A stretch of DNA of 64,000 bases from DTBU01 sp964568845 (GTDB lineage Archaea > Thermoproteota > CALKCG01 > B24). How positions within the stretch are numbered: the first letter of the stretch is position 1; every line of letters begins with the position of its first letter. Shown piece by piece: positions 28,258 to 37,775 of this stretch. Both the position numbers and the translations under genes were made by a program. The notes under the pieces are model-generated. The model did no database searches, was not told the DNA's origin, and saw nothing but the letters and a program-made list of their open reading frames with translations. Location: assembly GCA_964568845.1 (NCBI GenBank), contig CAZMSC010000001.1:1-64000 (forward strand). The letters run 5' to 3'.

Positions 28258-28683
28258 TTACTTCTTGGATAGTAGCATTCTAAGACTGTATGTAATATCG
28301 TAGTTTAAGACTTCAGATTCCTCAACCCACATGGTATCAGCAACCTCTTCTGAAGGTTTAACTGAGGGGGTATCTTTAACGTGCGCTAGGAAGCATATCA
28401 ATATGTAATGGAAGCGTATAGCGCCTTTCTCATCCACCTCAATATAATCTACAACATTCAAAAGTTTGTCAAGCTCAACCTTCAACCCAGTCTCCTCATA
28501 AACCTCTCTCAGAGCCGCTTCATGTATAGTCTCACCGAGCTCGATTAAACCACCCGGGATAGACCACTTACCTGAACCTGGATCAAACCGACGTTTAATC
28601 AAGAGGACCTTGCTTCCAGATTTAACCAAGACCGATACTGCTGCAACTGGTCTAACCGGGTATTCTCTATAGTTTAAAGCCAT
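28258..28683 (-). CDS. Nudix hydrolase
   Basis: A 141-residue Nudix pyrophosphohydrolase. The Nudix box is complete: GGLIELGETIHEAALREVY followed by EETGLKVEL (about residues 44-71), with the G-x5-E-x7-REVYEETG pattern. Archaeal members of this size often hydrolyse ADP-ribose or clean oxidised nucleotides; the substrate is not certain. It is upstream of the SmAP-eL37 pair on the same strand, about 90 bp away. Confidence 0.88.
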   Translation of the reverse strand: MALNYREYPVRPVAAVSVLVKSGSKVLLIKRRFDPGSGKWSIPGGLIELGETIHEAALREVYEETGLKVELDKLLNVVDYIEVDEKGAIRFHYILICFLAHVKDTPSVKPSEEVADTMWVEESEVLNYDITYSLRMLLSKK

Positions 28684-28765
28684 TTTTCAACCACAATACT
28701 ATAGGTTCCTCTGAGGGGGGAAAAGCTTAATGTTTTCACGGTCCCACCTATTAATGGTGTAGGTA

Positions 28766-29590
28766 TTGGCCAGATTTTACGCAGATCTACATTTACATAG
28801 CAGATACTCGGCGGCAACGAGCAGGGAAATGACGATCGAGGAAGTCGATTTTTATGCTACCATGAAGGGACTTAACATAGTTGGTACTGGAGATGCTTTA
28901 CACGGTTCTTGGCTTAAAGAGCTTAGAAGTAAACTTGTTGAGTTAAACGGTTTTGGAGTCTATAAAAGCGGTAAGAGCGGTGGTTTAACGCTATTTATAG
29001 TTCAAACGGAAGTCGCCACCATTCACGAGTATGGAGGAAGGACTAGGAGAGTACATCACGTCATAATGATGCCGAGTTTAGAAACGGCTGAAGAACTTAG
29101 AGAAAGGCTCAGAAAATATGGGGAACTAGATGTAGACGGTAGACCACTGTTTTCAATTAGACCGGCTGAACTCGTTGAAATCCTTATGGACACTGATAGA
29201 GACATCGTTATTTTCCCAGCTCACGTTTGGACGCCATGGTGGGGTATATTCGGTTCTATGAGTGGGGTTGATAAAATGGAGGAATGCTATGAAGATATGA
29301 CTAAGTACATTAATGCTCTTGAAACCGGTTTAAGCTCAGACCCCCCTATGAACTGGAGGATTTCAGCTTTAGATAAATATACGCTTTTAAGCTTCTCCGA
29401 CTCCCACAGCCCCTATCCGTACAGATTAGGTAGGGAGGCTACTGTTTTCAACTTGAAAGAAGGCACTTATAGGGAAGTTGCTGAGGCAATTAAAAGTAAA
29501 GACCCTACGAAAATAGTGATGACAGTCGAAGTTAACCCGGCCTACGGGAAAGGCTTTAAAACCCCCGATGTACCATTGGTCGGGCCATAG
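28766..29590 (+). CDS. Endonuclease Q-like, N-terminal PHP part (frameshifted)
   Basis: The first 274 residues of an EndoQ-type protein (TIGR00375), a DNA repair nuclease that cuts 5' to deaminated bases. The PHP metal site is ADLHLHSRYSAATS at residues 5-18, with TGDALHGSW, FPAHVWTPWWG and FSDSHSPYPYRLG further on. The frame ends 20 codons after VEVNPAYGK, just where intact relatives continue YHWSGHRKC. That continuation is present in the +1 frame (next feature). The break lies in a run aaaaccccc near 29562-29570, so a sequencing indel or a true mutation is possible. Confidence 0.82.
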   Translation: MARFYADLHLHSRYSAATSREMTIEEVDFYATMKGLNIVGTGDALHGSWLKELRSKLVELNGFGVYKSGKSGGLTLFIVQTEVATIHEYGGRTRRVHHVIMMPSLETAEELRERLRKYGELDVDGRPLFSIRPAELVEILMDTDRDIVIFPAHVWTPWWGIFGSMSGVDKMEECYEDMTKYINALETGLSSDPPMNWRISALDKYTLLSFSDSHSPYPYRLGREATVFNLKEGTYREVAEAIKSKDPTKIVMTVEVNPAYGKGFKTPDVPLVGP

Positions 29591-30080
29591 GAAGTGTGGC
29601 ATAGGACCATTATCGCCTGAAGAGGCATCTAAAATAAACTATAGATGCCCTGTCTGTGGAAGAGCCCTTACGAAAGGCGTTGAAAGTAGGATTGAAGAGT
29701 TGGCTGATAGACCCAGAGGATTTAAGCCTCCAAACGCCATACCGTATGTTTCAGCCTTACCATTACATGAGCTTATAGCACTATCCTACGGTCTAGATCT
29801 ATCCTACGAAGGGGCTTTATCCGCTAAAAAGGTTTGGGAAAGCTATCGAAACTTAACGTCCAAACTTGGAAGTGAATACTTCATTCTACTAGAGGCTTCA
29901 CGTGAAGACGTTTTGAAGGCCACGGGTAACGTTGAATTGGCCGAGCTTATAATGGCTCAGAGAGCAGGCTCCCTAAGAATAAGACCTGGTTTCGATGGAG
30001 TTTATGGTAAGCCTATACTTAAACCAAATGAAGATGAGAGGCTTGGGAAAGCTCCGAAGAGACTTGAAGACTTTTTATGA
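29568..30080 (+). CDS. Endonuclease Q-like, C-terminal zinc-finger part (frameshifted)
   Basis: 170 residues that continue the EndoQ sequence in the +1 frame. It begins YHWSGHRKCG, then CPVCGRAL completes a zinc site, followed by ELADRPRGFKPPNAIPY and the helical tail. It has no independent SD and overlaps the N-terminal ORF by 23 bp, so it is probably the 3' part of a single gene of about 440 codons. Its stop overlaps the tgtA start in ATGA. Confidence 0.8.
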   Translation: MYHWSGHRKCGIGPLSPEEASKINYRCPVCGRALTKGVESRIEELADRPRGFKPPNAIPYVSALPLHELIALSYGLDLSYEGALSAKKVWESYRNLTSKLGSEYFILLEASREDVLKATGNVELAELIMAQRAGSLRIRPGFDGVYGKPILKPNEDERLGKAPKRLEDFL

Positions 30081-31855
30081 GAATACTTATTACACTGCCT
30101 CTAACATCTTCTCTCTTAAGAGCGGGTTTGACTTTAGAGTTTGAAATTAGAGATAGAGATGCTGGAGCTAGACTTGGAAGACTTAAAGTTAAAGGAAGAG
30201 AGGTTGAAACCCCCCTCTTCCTACCAGTCTACAACCCCAACATACCGATCATAACCCCTAGTGAGATGGAGAAGTATGGTTTTAAAGCGGTTATGACAAA
30301 CGCCTACATAATCTATAAAAATGAAATTCTAAGAGAGAAGGCCCTCAAAGAAGGCATACATGCCCTCCTCAACTTCGATGGAATGGTATTTACAGATTCA
30401 GGTGCATATCAGAGTTTTAAAGGCAGATTAGAGCTGAGACAGGAGGAGATCGTTAAATTTCAAGAAAACATAGGCGTCGATGTGGGAGTGATGTTAGATG
30501 TACCATCACGCGGTGAAAGCTTTGAAGAATGTAGAGAAAGCGTCATAGAAACCGCTAAGAGAGGAGAAGAGTGGTCTACTATAAGATCTAAAGGTAAGAC
30601 CGCCTGGGAAGGCGTTATACAAGGTGGAGCCCATCCTGAGCTTTTAGAACTATCATGCAAACTCATGTCTAAATTTGACTTCGACATATTTGCCGTTGGA
30701 GTACCGCCGAAATATTGGATGAGTTATGATTTCGAGCTTATAGCCATCCAAGGATTGAGTAGCAGAGTGAATATCTCCCCTGAGAAACCTCTACACGCAT
30801 TTGGAATGGGTAATCCATTAATACTGTCCCTCCTAGTAGCTATAGGTTATGACATATTTGACTCCGCCAGCTATGCCATTTATGCTAAGAATGGAAGATA
30901 CATGACCGAGTGGGGCGTTAAGCAAATTGAAGAGTTAGACTACTTACCATGTGATTGCCCCATATGTCTAAGCATAGACGTCGATGAGCTTAAGAAAATG
31001 GCTGGAGAAGAACGGGTGAGACTCTTAGCAAGACATAATCTCTACATGATACGTAGAGAGATGAACGCTATAAAACAGGCTATAAGGGAGAATAGGTTAT
31101 GGGAGCTTGTTCAACAGAGGGCGAGGGCACATCCCAAGGTACTTGAGTCCCTTATAAGAGCCTTTAAAGACGGCTGGGGTTACTTCAAAGCGGTGGATCC
31201 AGTAAGGAAGAGAGCAGCCCTCTTTTACTCGGGTGAGGAAACGATTCTGAGGCCTGAACTTAGAAGAGCATTAGAAAGGGTTAGAGAAAGGCTTGGATGC
31301 GATAGGATACCATCGGCTTTATCTGAGACGTATCCATTCGGACAGAGCATTCTTAAAAGTGGCATTTTAAACTTCGACGGAAAAAGTTACGACGACCTTG
31401 GGAAGATCAGAATAATAGCAGACTATCAATTTGGCTCAGGGGTTGGGTTGAAACTTATACCTGAAGATGCCTTCATAGAGAAGAGTAAACGTACCGGTAG
31501 GATCAGACGTATATGGATTGGCGACACCCTTATAGGAGCTTTAAGACCTAGCGATGGCTTTATAAGTTTAAGCTTAGATGGGGCTCTTAGGCTTAAGAAA
31601 ATTTTACAGCCTCCAAAGTATAGGGTTTATGTGCCTGGAAACGATGAACTTCTCCAAATGGTTAAATCTGGAAGCGATGTTTTCTCGAGGTTTGTAGCCA
31701 AGTGTGACTTAGAAATAGTACCGAAGGAGGAGGTTATAGTGGTGGATCAAAATGATTCTCTATTGGCTGTAGGTCAAGCGGTTTTAGCTGGTTTTGAAAT
31801 GGGTAAGTTTAGAAGAGGAGTTGCTGTTAAAGTTAGAAAGGGGGTTGAGGAATGA
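30077..31855 (+). CDS. tgtA: Archaeosine tRNA-guanine transglycosylase
   Basis: A 592-residue ArcTGT that replaces G15 of tRNA by preQ0, the first step to archaeosine. The catalytic barrel holds VFTDSGAYQSF (substrate-binding Asp) near residue 97 and VGVMLDVPSRGES with the nucleophilic Asp. The zinc site is CDCPICL near residue 292. The C-terminal C1/C2 and PUA domains (PPKYRVYVPGNDEL to the end) are present, so this is the full-length form. The ATG overlaps the EndoQ stop; a TTG at 30128 nearer to the homologue start is possible. Confidence 0.93.
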   Translation: MRILITLPLTSSLLRAGLTLEFEIRDRDAGARLGRLKVKGREVETPLFLPVYNPNIPIITPSEMEKYGFKAVMTNAYIIYKNEILREKALKEGIHALLNFDGMVFTDSGAYQSFKGRLELRQEEIVKFQENIGVDVGVMLDVPSRGESFEECRESVIETAKRGEEWSTIRSKGKTAWEGVIQGGAHPELLELSCKLMSKFDFDIFAVGVPPKYWMSYDFELIAIQGLSSRVNISPEKPLHAFGMGNPLILSLLVAIGYDIFDSASYAIYAKNGRYMTEWGVKQIEELDYLPCDCPICLSIDVDELKKMAGEERVRLLARHNLYMIRREMNAIKQAIRENRLWELVQQRARAHPKVLESLIRAFKDGWGYFKAVDPVRKRAALFYSGEETILRPELRRALERVRERLGCDRIPSALSETYPFGQSILKSGILNFDGKSYDDLGKIRIIADYQFGSGVGLKLIPEDAFIEKSKRTGRIRRIWIGDTLIGALRPSDGFISLSLDGALRLKKILQPPKYRVYVPGNDELLQMVKSGSDVFSRFVAKCDLEIVPKEEVIVVDQNDSLLAVGQAVLAGFEMGKFRRGVAVKVRKGVEE

Positions 31856-32553
31856 GCATCAGAAGCTTCATTAAATTTTTCGATGAGCCTAAGCTTGAAA
31901 ACCCCGTACTCATAGAAGGCCTCCCAGGGATAGGTTTAGTCGCCAGTTTAGCAACGCACTACATTATAGAGAAATTTAACGCCAAAAAGTTTTGCGATAT
32001 TAAATCGCCCTTTTTTAAACCCCTAGCCGTCATAGGTAGAGGTGGACACTTGAGGCATCCAATAAATAGTCTATATTATATTAAAGCATCTCCCGGGCTT
32101 GGAAGAGATATCATAGTATTATTTGGAAATAATCAAGCGACCACTTTCGCAGGTCAGAATGAATTGGCTGAAACGGTTCTCAGCCTAGCCTCCAAGTTTA
32201 GATGCGAGACTATTGTGACTCTTGGCGGGTTTTCAACGTCAACACCTTCAACCCCACCCAAAATCTACTATGCGACAAACCACTCAGAATATGCTTTGAT
32301 GTTTGAGAACATGGGCTTAAGGGAATTGTCTGGACGAGTATATGGAATGGCTGGGATATTAGCAGGCTTAGCTAAACTTAAAAACATGCGAAGCGTCTGC
32401 CTACTTGGAGAAGTTAGAAGCGGGGAGATAGGCCTAGATGCAGCAAGAGAAGTTTTAAAAGTGTTAAGCGTTTTTCTAAACCTTCACATCGATCTAACTA
32501 ATTTAGAGAAGTGTCTAAACCATTTGAGGGAGGATTTTTTGAGCTTAATGTAA
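31852..32553 (+). CDS. PAC2-family proteasome assembly chaperone-like protein
   Basis: A 233-residue PAC2 protein, related to eukaryotic PAC1/PAC2 and archaeal PbaA/PbaB. Motifs are LIEGLPGIGLVASLATHYI near residue 21, DIIVLFGNNQATTF and IVTLGGFSTSTPSTPP, then YGMAGILAGLAK. It starts within the tgtA stop (ATGA overlap), making a three-gene EndoQ-TGT-PAC2 operon. The proteasome role is inferred from family; no proteasome subunit is in the window. Confidence 0.85.
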   Translation: MSIRSFIKFFDEPKLENPVLIEGLPGIGLVASLATHYIIEKFNAKKFCDIKSPFFKPLAVIGRGGHLRHPINSLYYIKASPGLGRDIIVLFGNNQATTFAGQNELAETVLSLASKFRCETIVTLGGFSTSTPSTPPKIYYATNHSEYALMFENMGLRELSGRVYGMAGILAGLAKLKNMRSVCLLGEVRSGEIGLDAAREVLKVLSVFLNLHIDLTNLEKCLNHLREDFLSLM

Positions 32554-32557
32554 CATT

Positions 32558-32983
32558 CTATCCCGTTACTTCTTTAATGAACTCTTCGTAAATCTTCTGA
32601 ACCCTTTCAGCGGCAGGACCTGAACCTTCAATAACGCCTTTCTCAGTGACCCTTATCTTATCCATAACAACTATTACACCTTGATCTTCATACAATTTAA
32701 CAAGTCTCGGAAAAACTCTTTCAAGCCTTTCGGCTAAGTTTTTGAGGCTTAAAGGCCTTTCAGAAGTGTATACTTGCGCTATAACCCCTCCGTTTATTAT
32801 AAGCCTATACATGACTGTATCTTTCTCATCCCTAGCATCCCTAAGCGATAAGTTCAATCTATCTGGGTCGAATCCTGTTAAAATACCTGTGTACCTTTTC
32901 CCATCTACAGTGACGACTGTAACAGTCTTATTCAAGAGTGAGGCGACCTCCTCTGCAAATTTACTCCTAGACACTAAACCCAT
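32558..32983 (-). CDS. Sm-like protein with C-terminal extension (SmAP3-type)
   Basis: A 141-residue Lsm-domain protein. An Sm fold occupies residues 1-70 (TVTVVTVDGKRYTGILTGFD and LIINGGVIAQVY), followed by an alpha/beta C-terminal domain as in crenarchaeal SmAP3. ATG 32983 has GAGGTG 7 nt upstream; the TTG at 32989 is too close to that site. Probably RNA-binding; the partner RNA is unknown. Confidence 0.82.
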   Translation of the reverse strand: MGLVSRSKFAEEVASLLNKTVTVVTVDGKRYTGILTGFDPDRLNLSLRDARDEKDTVMYRLIINGGVIAQVYTSERPLSLKNLAERLERVFPRLVKLYEDQGVIVVMDKIRVTEKGVIEGSGPAAERVQKIYEEFIKEVTG

Positions 32984-33157
32984 CTTCAAACACCTCTTGA
33001 GACATCTATTAGAAACATTTCGTATAAATTAAGAGTTATTCTAGATCTTCAACTCCACAAATTTTTTACTATTTTAAAACCGATTTGAAGCCTTCAATTA
33101 GAGGAGGGTTCGGATAAAATTTAAGGGTGTGAAGTGGTGCAATATTACTAGATATAT

Positions 33158-33433
33158 TTGGGTAGGAGAAGAAGGAGGAAGGTTGTACGGACATTTAGGA
33201 GGACTATACCAAAGGTTTACGTATGTCCACAATGTGGAAGGCGAACTGTAACTGTTCAGATAATAAAAGAGGCAAATATTGCCCATGTGGCATGTGGGAC
33301 ATGTAAGATCTCAGGCGATGTTGCACTCATAGAGGGGATGACAGCTGTAGACGCATATTGCACATGGTTTGATGAAATTGCACCTGGAAAAAGATTAGAG
33401 GAGATTAAACAGGTAAATCCAGGTGAAGGTTAA
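33158..33433 (+). CDS. Elf1-like transcription elongation factor
   Basis: A 91-residue zinc-ribbon protein with a very basic N terminus (MGRRRRRKVVRTFRR) and two knuckles, CPQCG and CGTC, followed by YCTWFDEIAPG. This matches archaeal Elf1 homologues, which bind elongating RNA polymerase. It starts with TTG 33158, consistent with homologues beginning MGRRKRR. It is followed 52 bp later by the GGGP synthase gene. Confidence 0.85.
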   Translation: MGRRRRRKVVRTFRRTIPKVYVCPQCGRRTVTVQIIKEANIAHVACGTCKISGDVALIEGMTAVDAYCTWFDEIAPGKRLEEIKQVNPGEG

Positions 33434-33485
33434 GCGCATCCGGCAAATCATGAGAGATTACGGAGATGAGGGGTGAAGGATCACT

Positions 33486-34271
33486 ATGACTATCAAGTTA
33501 GGAAAAGTTGAAAAGTACTTGATTAAGAGGCTTGAAGAAGATGGCGCCCTACATATGCCGCTCATAGACCCTGAAAATGTATCACCGGAAAAGGCTGCTG
33601 AAATAAGTGTTATTGCCGAAAGAGGGGGATCTGCAGCCATAATGATAGGCGGGTCGACTGTAGCATCTATCGTTAAGTTAAACGAGGTAGTAAAGCTCGT
33701 AAGGAAGAGTGTTTCAATACCTGTAATACTTTTCCCAAACAATCTTTCAGGTATAAGTCCGTATGCAGATGCCATATGGTTTATGTCTCTTTTAAACTCG
33801 CTAAATCCTTATTACATAATAGGTGCTCAAGTCTTAGGTGCTTCCGCGGTTAGAGAATATGGTTTAGAGCCTCTCCCTCTCGCATATCTAATTATCGGTG
33901 ACGGTGGTGCAGCAGGATACATAGGGCAGGCTCAGCCAATACCCTACGATAAACCTGAGATAGCGGCTCTATACGCGTTAGCTGCACAGTATCTTGGCAT
34001 GAGGTTTATATACCTTGAAGCGGGGTCTGGAGCAAAAAATCCGATACCAGTTGAAATGGTTGCTCTGGTTAGAAAAATTACGAGTATTCCCATCATAGTC
34101 GGAGGCGGTTTAAAGCGTCCAGATTCTGTAGAAGAGAGGGTTTACGCTGGTGCAGATATAATCGTAACTGGAACCGTGATAGAGGAGGCTGTGGATGCTG
34201 AAAAATCAATACTCCTATTCATAGATGCTGTAAAGAAGGGTTTTTCTAGAAGATGTGAGAGGCAGATGTGA
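33486..34271 (+). CDS. Geranylgeranylglyceryl phosphate synthase
   Basis: A 261-residue TIM-barrel prenyltransferase that makes the first ether bond of archaeal lipids from sn-glycerol-1-phosphate and GGPP. Hallmarks are HMPLIDPEN, AIMIGGSTV, IPVILFPNN, IYLEAGSGA and PIIVGGGLKRPDSV. It overlaps the polymerase gene by 17 bp, so the two are cotranscribed. It fixes the domain of life as Archaea. Confidence 0.95.
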   Translation: MTIKLGKVEKYLIKRLEEDGALHMPLIDPENVSPEKAAEISVIAERGGSAAIMIGGSTVASIVKLNEVVKLVRKSVSIPVILFPNNLSGISPYADAIWFMSLLNSLNPYYIIGAQVLGASAVREYGLEPLPLAYLIIGDGGAAGYIGQAQPIPYDKPEIAALYALAAQYLGMRFIYLEAGSGAKNPIPVEMVALVRKITSIPIIVGGGLKRPDSVEERVYAGADIIVTGTVIEEAVDAEKSILLFIDAVKKGFSRRCERQM

Positions 34272-37200
34272 ATTGAAACGTCAACCCGTTTTAGAGACAT
34301 CGGTTGAATATGAAGAATACTTCAGAAATATAGAGCTTCAAATCAGAGCTCTTTACGAGATTGCACATGAAGCTAGATCTAAGGGTTTAGACCCGCTTCC
34401 ACAGCCCGAGCCGAAGCTCTCAGAGGATCTGGCTGAACGGGTAGAGTTTTTAGTAGGACCTAAAGGGGTGGCAGACCGTATAAGAGAACTAAGTTCTACT
34501 ATGGATAGAGAGGCTTTAGCATTCAAAGTATCAGAAGAAATCATCTATAGTGGCTATGGTAGATCGGGGTTGGAGAAAAATGCTGAGCAAGCTTTGAGAA
34601 CCGCCTTAGCCATAATCACTGAAGGTGTAACTGTAGCACCTGTCCAGGGAATCTCAAAGGTTTCTGTGAAAACGAACCTGGATGGTTCTAAATACCTAGC
34701 TGTCTACTTTGCAGGCCCCATAAGACCCGCCGGGGGGACTGAGCAAGCCCTCATAGTTGTTATAGCAGATTTCATCAGGAAAAAGTTGATGCTGGATAGA
34801 TGGAAGCCGTCTGAAGAAGAGGTTTTCAGACTTATAGAAGAAGTTAGAACATATGAGAGGTATGTACGACCCTTCCAATACCAAGTTCCGGATAATGTTT
34901 TAGAGAAGATCATTCGAAACTTACCCGTTGAGATTACCGGCGTTGAAACAGACCCAGTTGAAGTCACGTCTTACAGAGATCTACCAAGGATTGAAACGAA
35001 CAGGGTTAGAGGGGGAGCTCTAATAGTGCTTAATGACGGGCTTGCAGGTAGAGCTAGGAAACTTATGAAGATCATAGAATCTCTTGGTATAGATGACTGG
35101 AAGTGGGTAGGTGATGTATGGAATTCTAATGAAAATGGGGGAAATACAGAGACGATGGAAACAATGTACCTTGAAGAAATACTCGCCGGCAGACCGGTTT
35201 TCGGATTTCCATCTAAATTTGGAGGGTTTAGAGTTAGATACGGTCGTGCTAGAAACACCGGGTTCGCCGCTTTGGGAGTACATCCCGCAACAATGGTGGT
35301 GGTTGACAATTTTCTAGCAGTAGGTACTCAAATAAAAACAGAGAGGCCTGGGAAAGCAGGCATAGTCGCTTCAGTAGATTCCATAGAACCGCCTATTGTG
35401 AGGCTTAGAGACGGCTCTGTGATAAGAGTTGAAACAGTCGAGGAGGCTTTAAACGTCAAGGATAGAATCGATAAAATACTTTTCTTAGGCGATATTCTCG
35501 TAAGCTTCTACGAGTTTCTTGAAAATAAAGCCAACCTACTCGTGCCCGGCTTTACAGAAGAAGTTTGGAGCCAAATGTTTCTAAGCAGTTTAAAGGAAAA
35601 ATATGGATTAAGCTATGTTAAGTTCAGTGAAGCCTCAAAAATACCTGTCGATAGGCTTAAAGCATTTATTGAAGAGCCGTTACATATTAAGCCTACCCCA
35701 CTTGAGGTTTTAACAATATCCCGCTTACTGGGGATACCTATCCATCCGCGTTTCACTTACGCGTGGGGGGAATTGACGCTTTACGAACTTAAACATTTGC
35801 GGAAGGCTCTCTCAGAGGCTGAAATTGAACGCATTAATGGATTCATTAAGAGGATAAGGCTTAAGGCAAATAAAGATGTTAAAGTCATTCTTGAAAAGCT
35901 TCTTGTACCTCATAGGGTTTCAGGCGAATGGATAATTTTAGAGGAGGACGGACAGGTACTATATGAGTGTCTAAAACCCGATGCGCCGTTGAATGATTTG
36001 AATAACGACGACGTTTTCAACATAATATTTACGATCTCAGGATTTGAAGTTAAACCTAAATTTGTAAGCTTCATAGGTGCTAGAATGGGCAGACCGGAGA
36101 AGGCTAACCGAAGACTTATGAAGACTTCAGTTCACAGCTTGTTTCCAATAGGTCTTGAGGGTGGATTTAGAAGAAACATAGCGGAAGCCGCTGAGAAGAA
36201 TTTAGTAGAAGTTGAGCTTGTTCACCGTAAATGTTCGGCGTGCGGTTTTGAAACCTACAAATCCACTTGTCCTAGTTGTGGAAGCAGAACCGTTATCCAA
36301 TATGGATGCCCAATCTGTGGAAGACCGTTAAGTTTAGACGCTGTATGTCCATCTTGTAAAACCCCTTCTTCACCATATAAAATCACACGTATAGACTTAA
36401 GAAGTGAGCTTTACGAGGCTTTAAGAAGGGTAGATTCTCCAAAGTTGAAGATTATTAAGGGAGTTATCAAACTTATGAATGCGACCAGAACCCCGGAGCC
36501 TCTTGAAAAGGGTATATTAAGAGCAAAATACGACTTGACGGTGTTTAAAGACGGCACTATCAGATTCGACATGACAAATGCTCCATTAACTCATTTTAAA
36601 CCATCCGAAATAAACACTCCCATACATAAACTCAGAGAACTTGGTTATCATAGGGATTTTGAGGGTAAACCGCTTGAAAGCTTAGATCAGATATGTGAGC
36701 TTAAAATCCATGATGTAATACTTCCAAAGACTTGTGGCAAATATCTTGTAAAAGTGGCAAACTTCATAGATGAACTTCTTGAAAGATTCTACGGCTTAAG
36801 GCCGTTTTACAACGTTAAAAACGAGAACGATCTCATAGGACACTTAGTCGTCGGATTGGCTCCTCATACGTCGGTCGGCGTTGTCGGTAGAATCATAGGT
36901 TTCAACGATGCAAACGTATGCTTCGCTCACCCGTATTGGCATGCGTGTAAGAGGAGAGACTGCGACGGAGATGAAGATTCCATTATGCTTGCTTTAGATT
37001 GCCTAATAAACTTTTCAGTCGAATATCTACCTGCCCAAGTCGGAGGTTTAATGGATGCACCGCTTATGATAACCTATAGGATTAACCCGTTTGAAGTAGA
37101 CTCTGCCGTTCACAATCTAGATGTTTCAGATAGATATCCTATGGAGTTCTACAGTCTTTGCTTTAAGGAGGCTGACGCTAGAGAAGCTAAGAATTTGATT

Positions 37201-37728
37201 GAAATAGTTGAGAAAAGACTGGGTTTAAAGAATCAGTTTGAAGGGTTTAAGTATACGCATCCATCGACAACAATAGCCGGTGGAAACTTAAATACGAGTT
37301 ATAAAAAACTTAAGACAATGAGCCAGAAAATGCTAAGCCAACTTAATCTTGCAGATAAAATATCAGCCGTTGACGCGGCTAAAATTGCTGAAAAGATTCT
37401 GACAACACATTTACTCAAGGATATAACTGGCAATCTTAGAGCATTTACATCCCAGACATTTAGATGTAAAAGTTGTAACACTAAGTATCGTAGAGTGCCT
37501 CTGAGTGGTAGGTGTAGGAAATGCGGTGGAGCGCTAATATTGACAGTTTTTAAGGGAGGGGTTGAAAAATACCTTAAAATGGCTGAAGATATTGTTGAGA
37601 AGTATAGACTTGGAGACTACTATTATCAGAGGCTTATGCTGATAAAGGATGAAATATGTACACTTATGGTTAGTGGTAAAACTGGTGTGCAAGCAAGTTT
37701 AAGCAGATTTATACGAGACCAAACATGA
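34255..37728 (+). CDS. polC: DNA polymerase D large subunit DP2
   Basis: A 1157-residue replicative PolD catalytic subunit, unspliced and without intein. The N-terminal domain carries PIRPAGGTEQAL. The double-psi beta-barrel active site is RDCDGDED, with metal-binding Asp904 and Asp906. Zinc ribbons are CSACG...CPSCG, CPICG...CPSC (about 660-705) and CKSC...CRKC (about 1075-1100). In Pyrococcus the residue before Cys-Asp-Gly-Asp is Asn as I recall; here it is Asp902. The GTG at 34255 has only weak SD; a TTG at 34273 is an alternative. DP1 is elsewhere. Confidence 0.95.
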   Translation: MRGRCELKRQPVLETSVEYEEYFRNIELQIRALYEIAHEARSKGLDPLPQPEPKLSEDLAERVEFLVGPKGVADRIRELSSTMDREALAFKVSEEIIYSGYGRSGLEKNAEQALRTALAIITEGVTVAPVQGISKVSVKTNLDGSKYLAVYFAGPIRPAGGTEQALIVVIADFIRKKLMLDRWKPSEEEVFRLIEEVRTYERYVRPFQYQVPDNVLEKIIRNLPVEITGVETDPVEVTSYRDLPRIETNRVRGGALIVLNDGLAGRARKLMKIIESLGIDDWKWVGDVWNSNENGGNTETMETMYLEEILAGRPVFGFPSKFGGFRVRYGRARNTGFAALGVHPATMVVVDNFLAVGTQIKTERPGKAGIVASVDSIEPPIVRLRDGSVIRVETVEEALNVKDRIDKILFLGDILVSFYEFLENKANLLVPGFTEEVWSQMFLSSLKEKYGLSYVKFSEASKIPVDRLKAFIEEPLHIKPTPLEVLTISRLLGIPIHPRFTYAWGELTLYELKHLRKALSEAEIERINGFIKRIRLKANKDVKVILEKLLVPHRVSGEWIILEEDGQVLYECLKPDAPLNDLNNDDVFNIIFTISGFEVKPKFVSFIGARMGRPEKANRRLMKTSVHSLFPIGLEGGFRRNIAEAAEKNLVEVELVHRKCSACGFETYKSTCPSCGSRTVIQYGCPICGRPLSLDAVCPSCKTPSSPYKITRIDLRSELYEALRRVDSPKLKIIKGVIKLMNATRTPEPLEKGILRAKYDLTVFKDGTIRFDMTNAPLTHFKPSEINTPIHKLRELGYHRDFEGKPLESLDQICELKIHDVILPKTCGKYLVKVANFIDELLERFYGLRPFYNVKNENDLIGHLVVGLAPHTSVGVVGRIIGFNDANVCFAHPYWHACKRRDCDGDEDSIMLALDCLINFSVEYLPAQVGGLMDAPLMITYRINPFEVDSAVHNLDVSDRYPMEFYSLCFKEADAREAKNLIEIVEKRLGLKNQFEGFKYTHPSTTIAGGNLNTSYKKLKTMSQKMLSQLNLADKISAVDAAKIAEKILTTHLLKDITGNLRAFTSQTFRCKSCNTKYRRVPLSGRCRKCGGALILTVFKGGVEKYLKMAEDIVEKYRLGDYYYQRLMLIKDEICTLMVSGKTGVQASLSRFIRDQT

Positions 37729-37775
37729 GAAGCACTTAAATACTTAATTCCTCTTAAACCATGAGGAGTTGAAGA

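Noticed and set aside
33098..33286. 62-codon minus-strand ORF over the Elf1 start
   Set aside because: It is antisense to the basic N terminus of the Elf1-like protein and rich in Pro/Ser/Tyr, typical of an antisense shadow.
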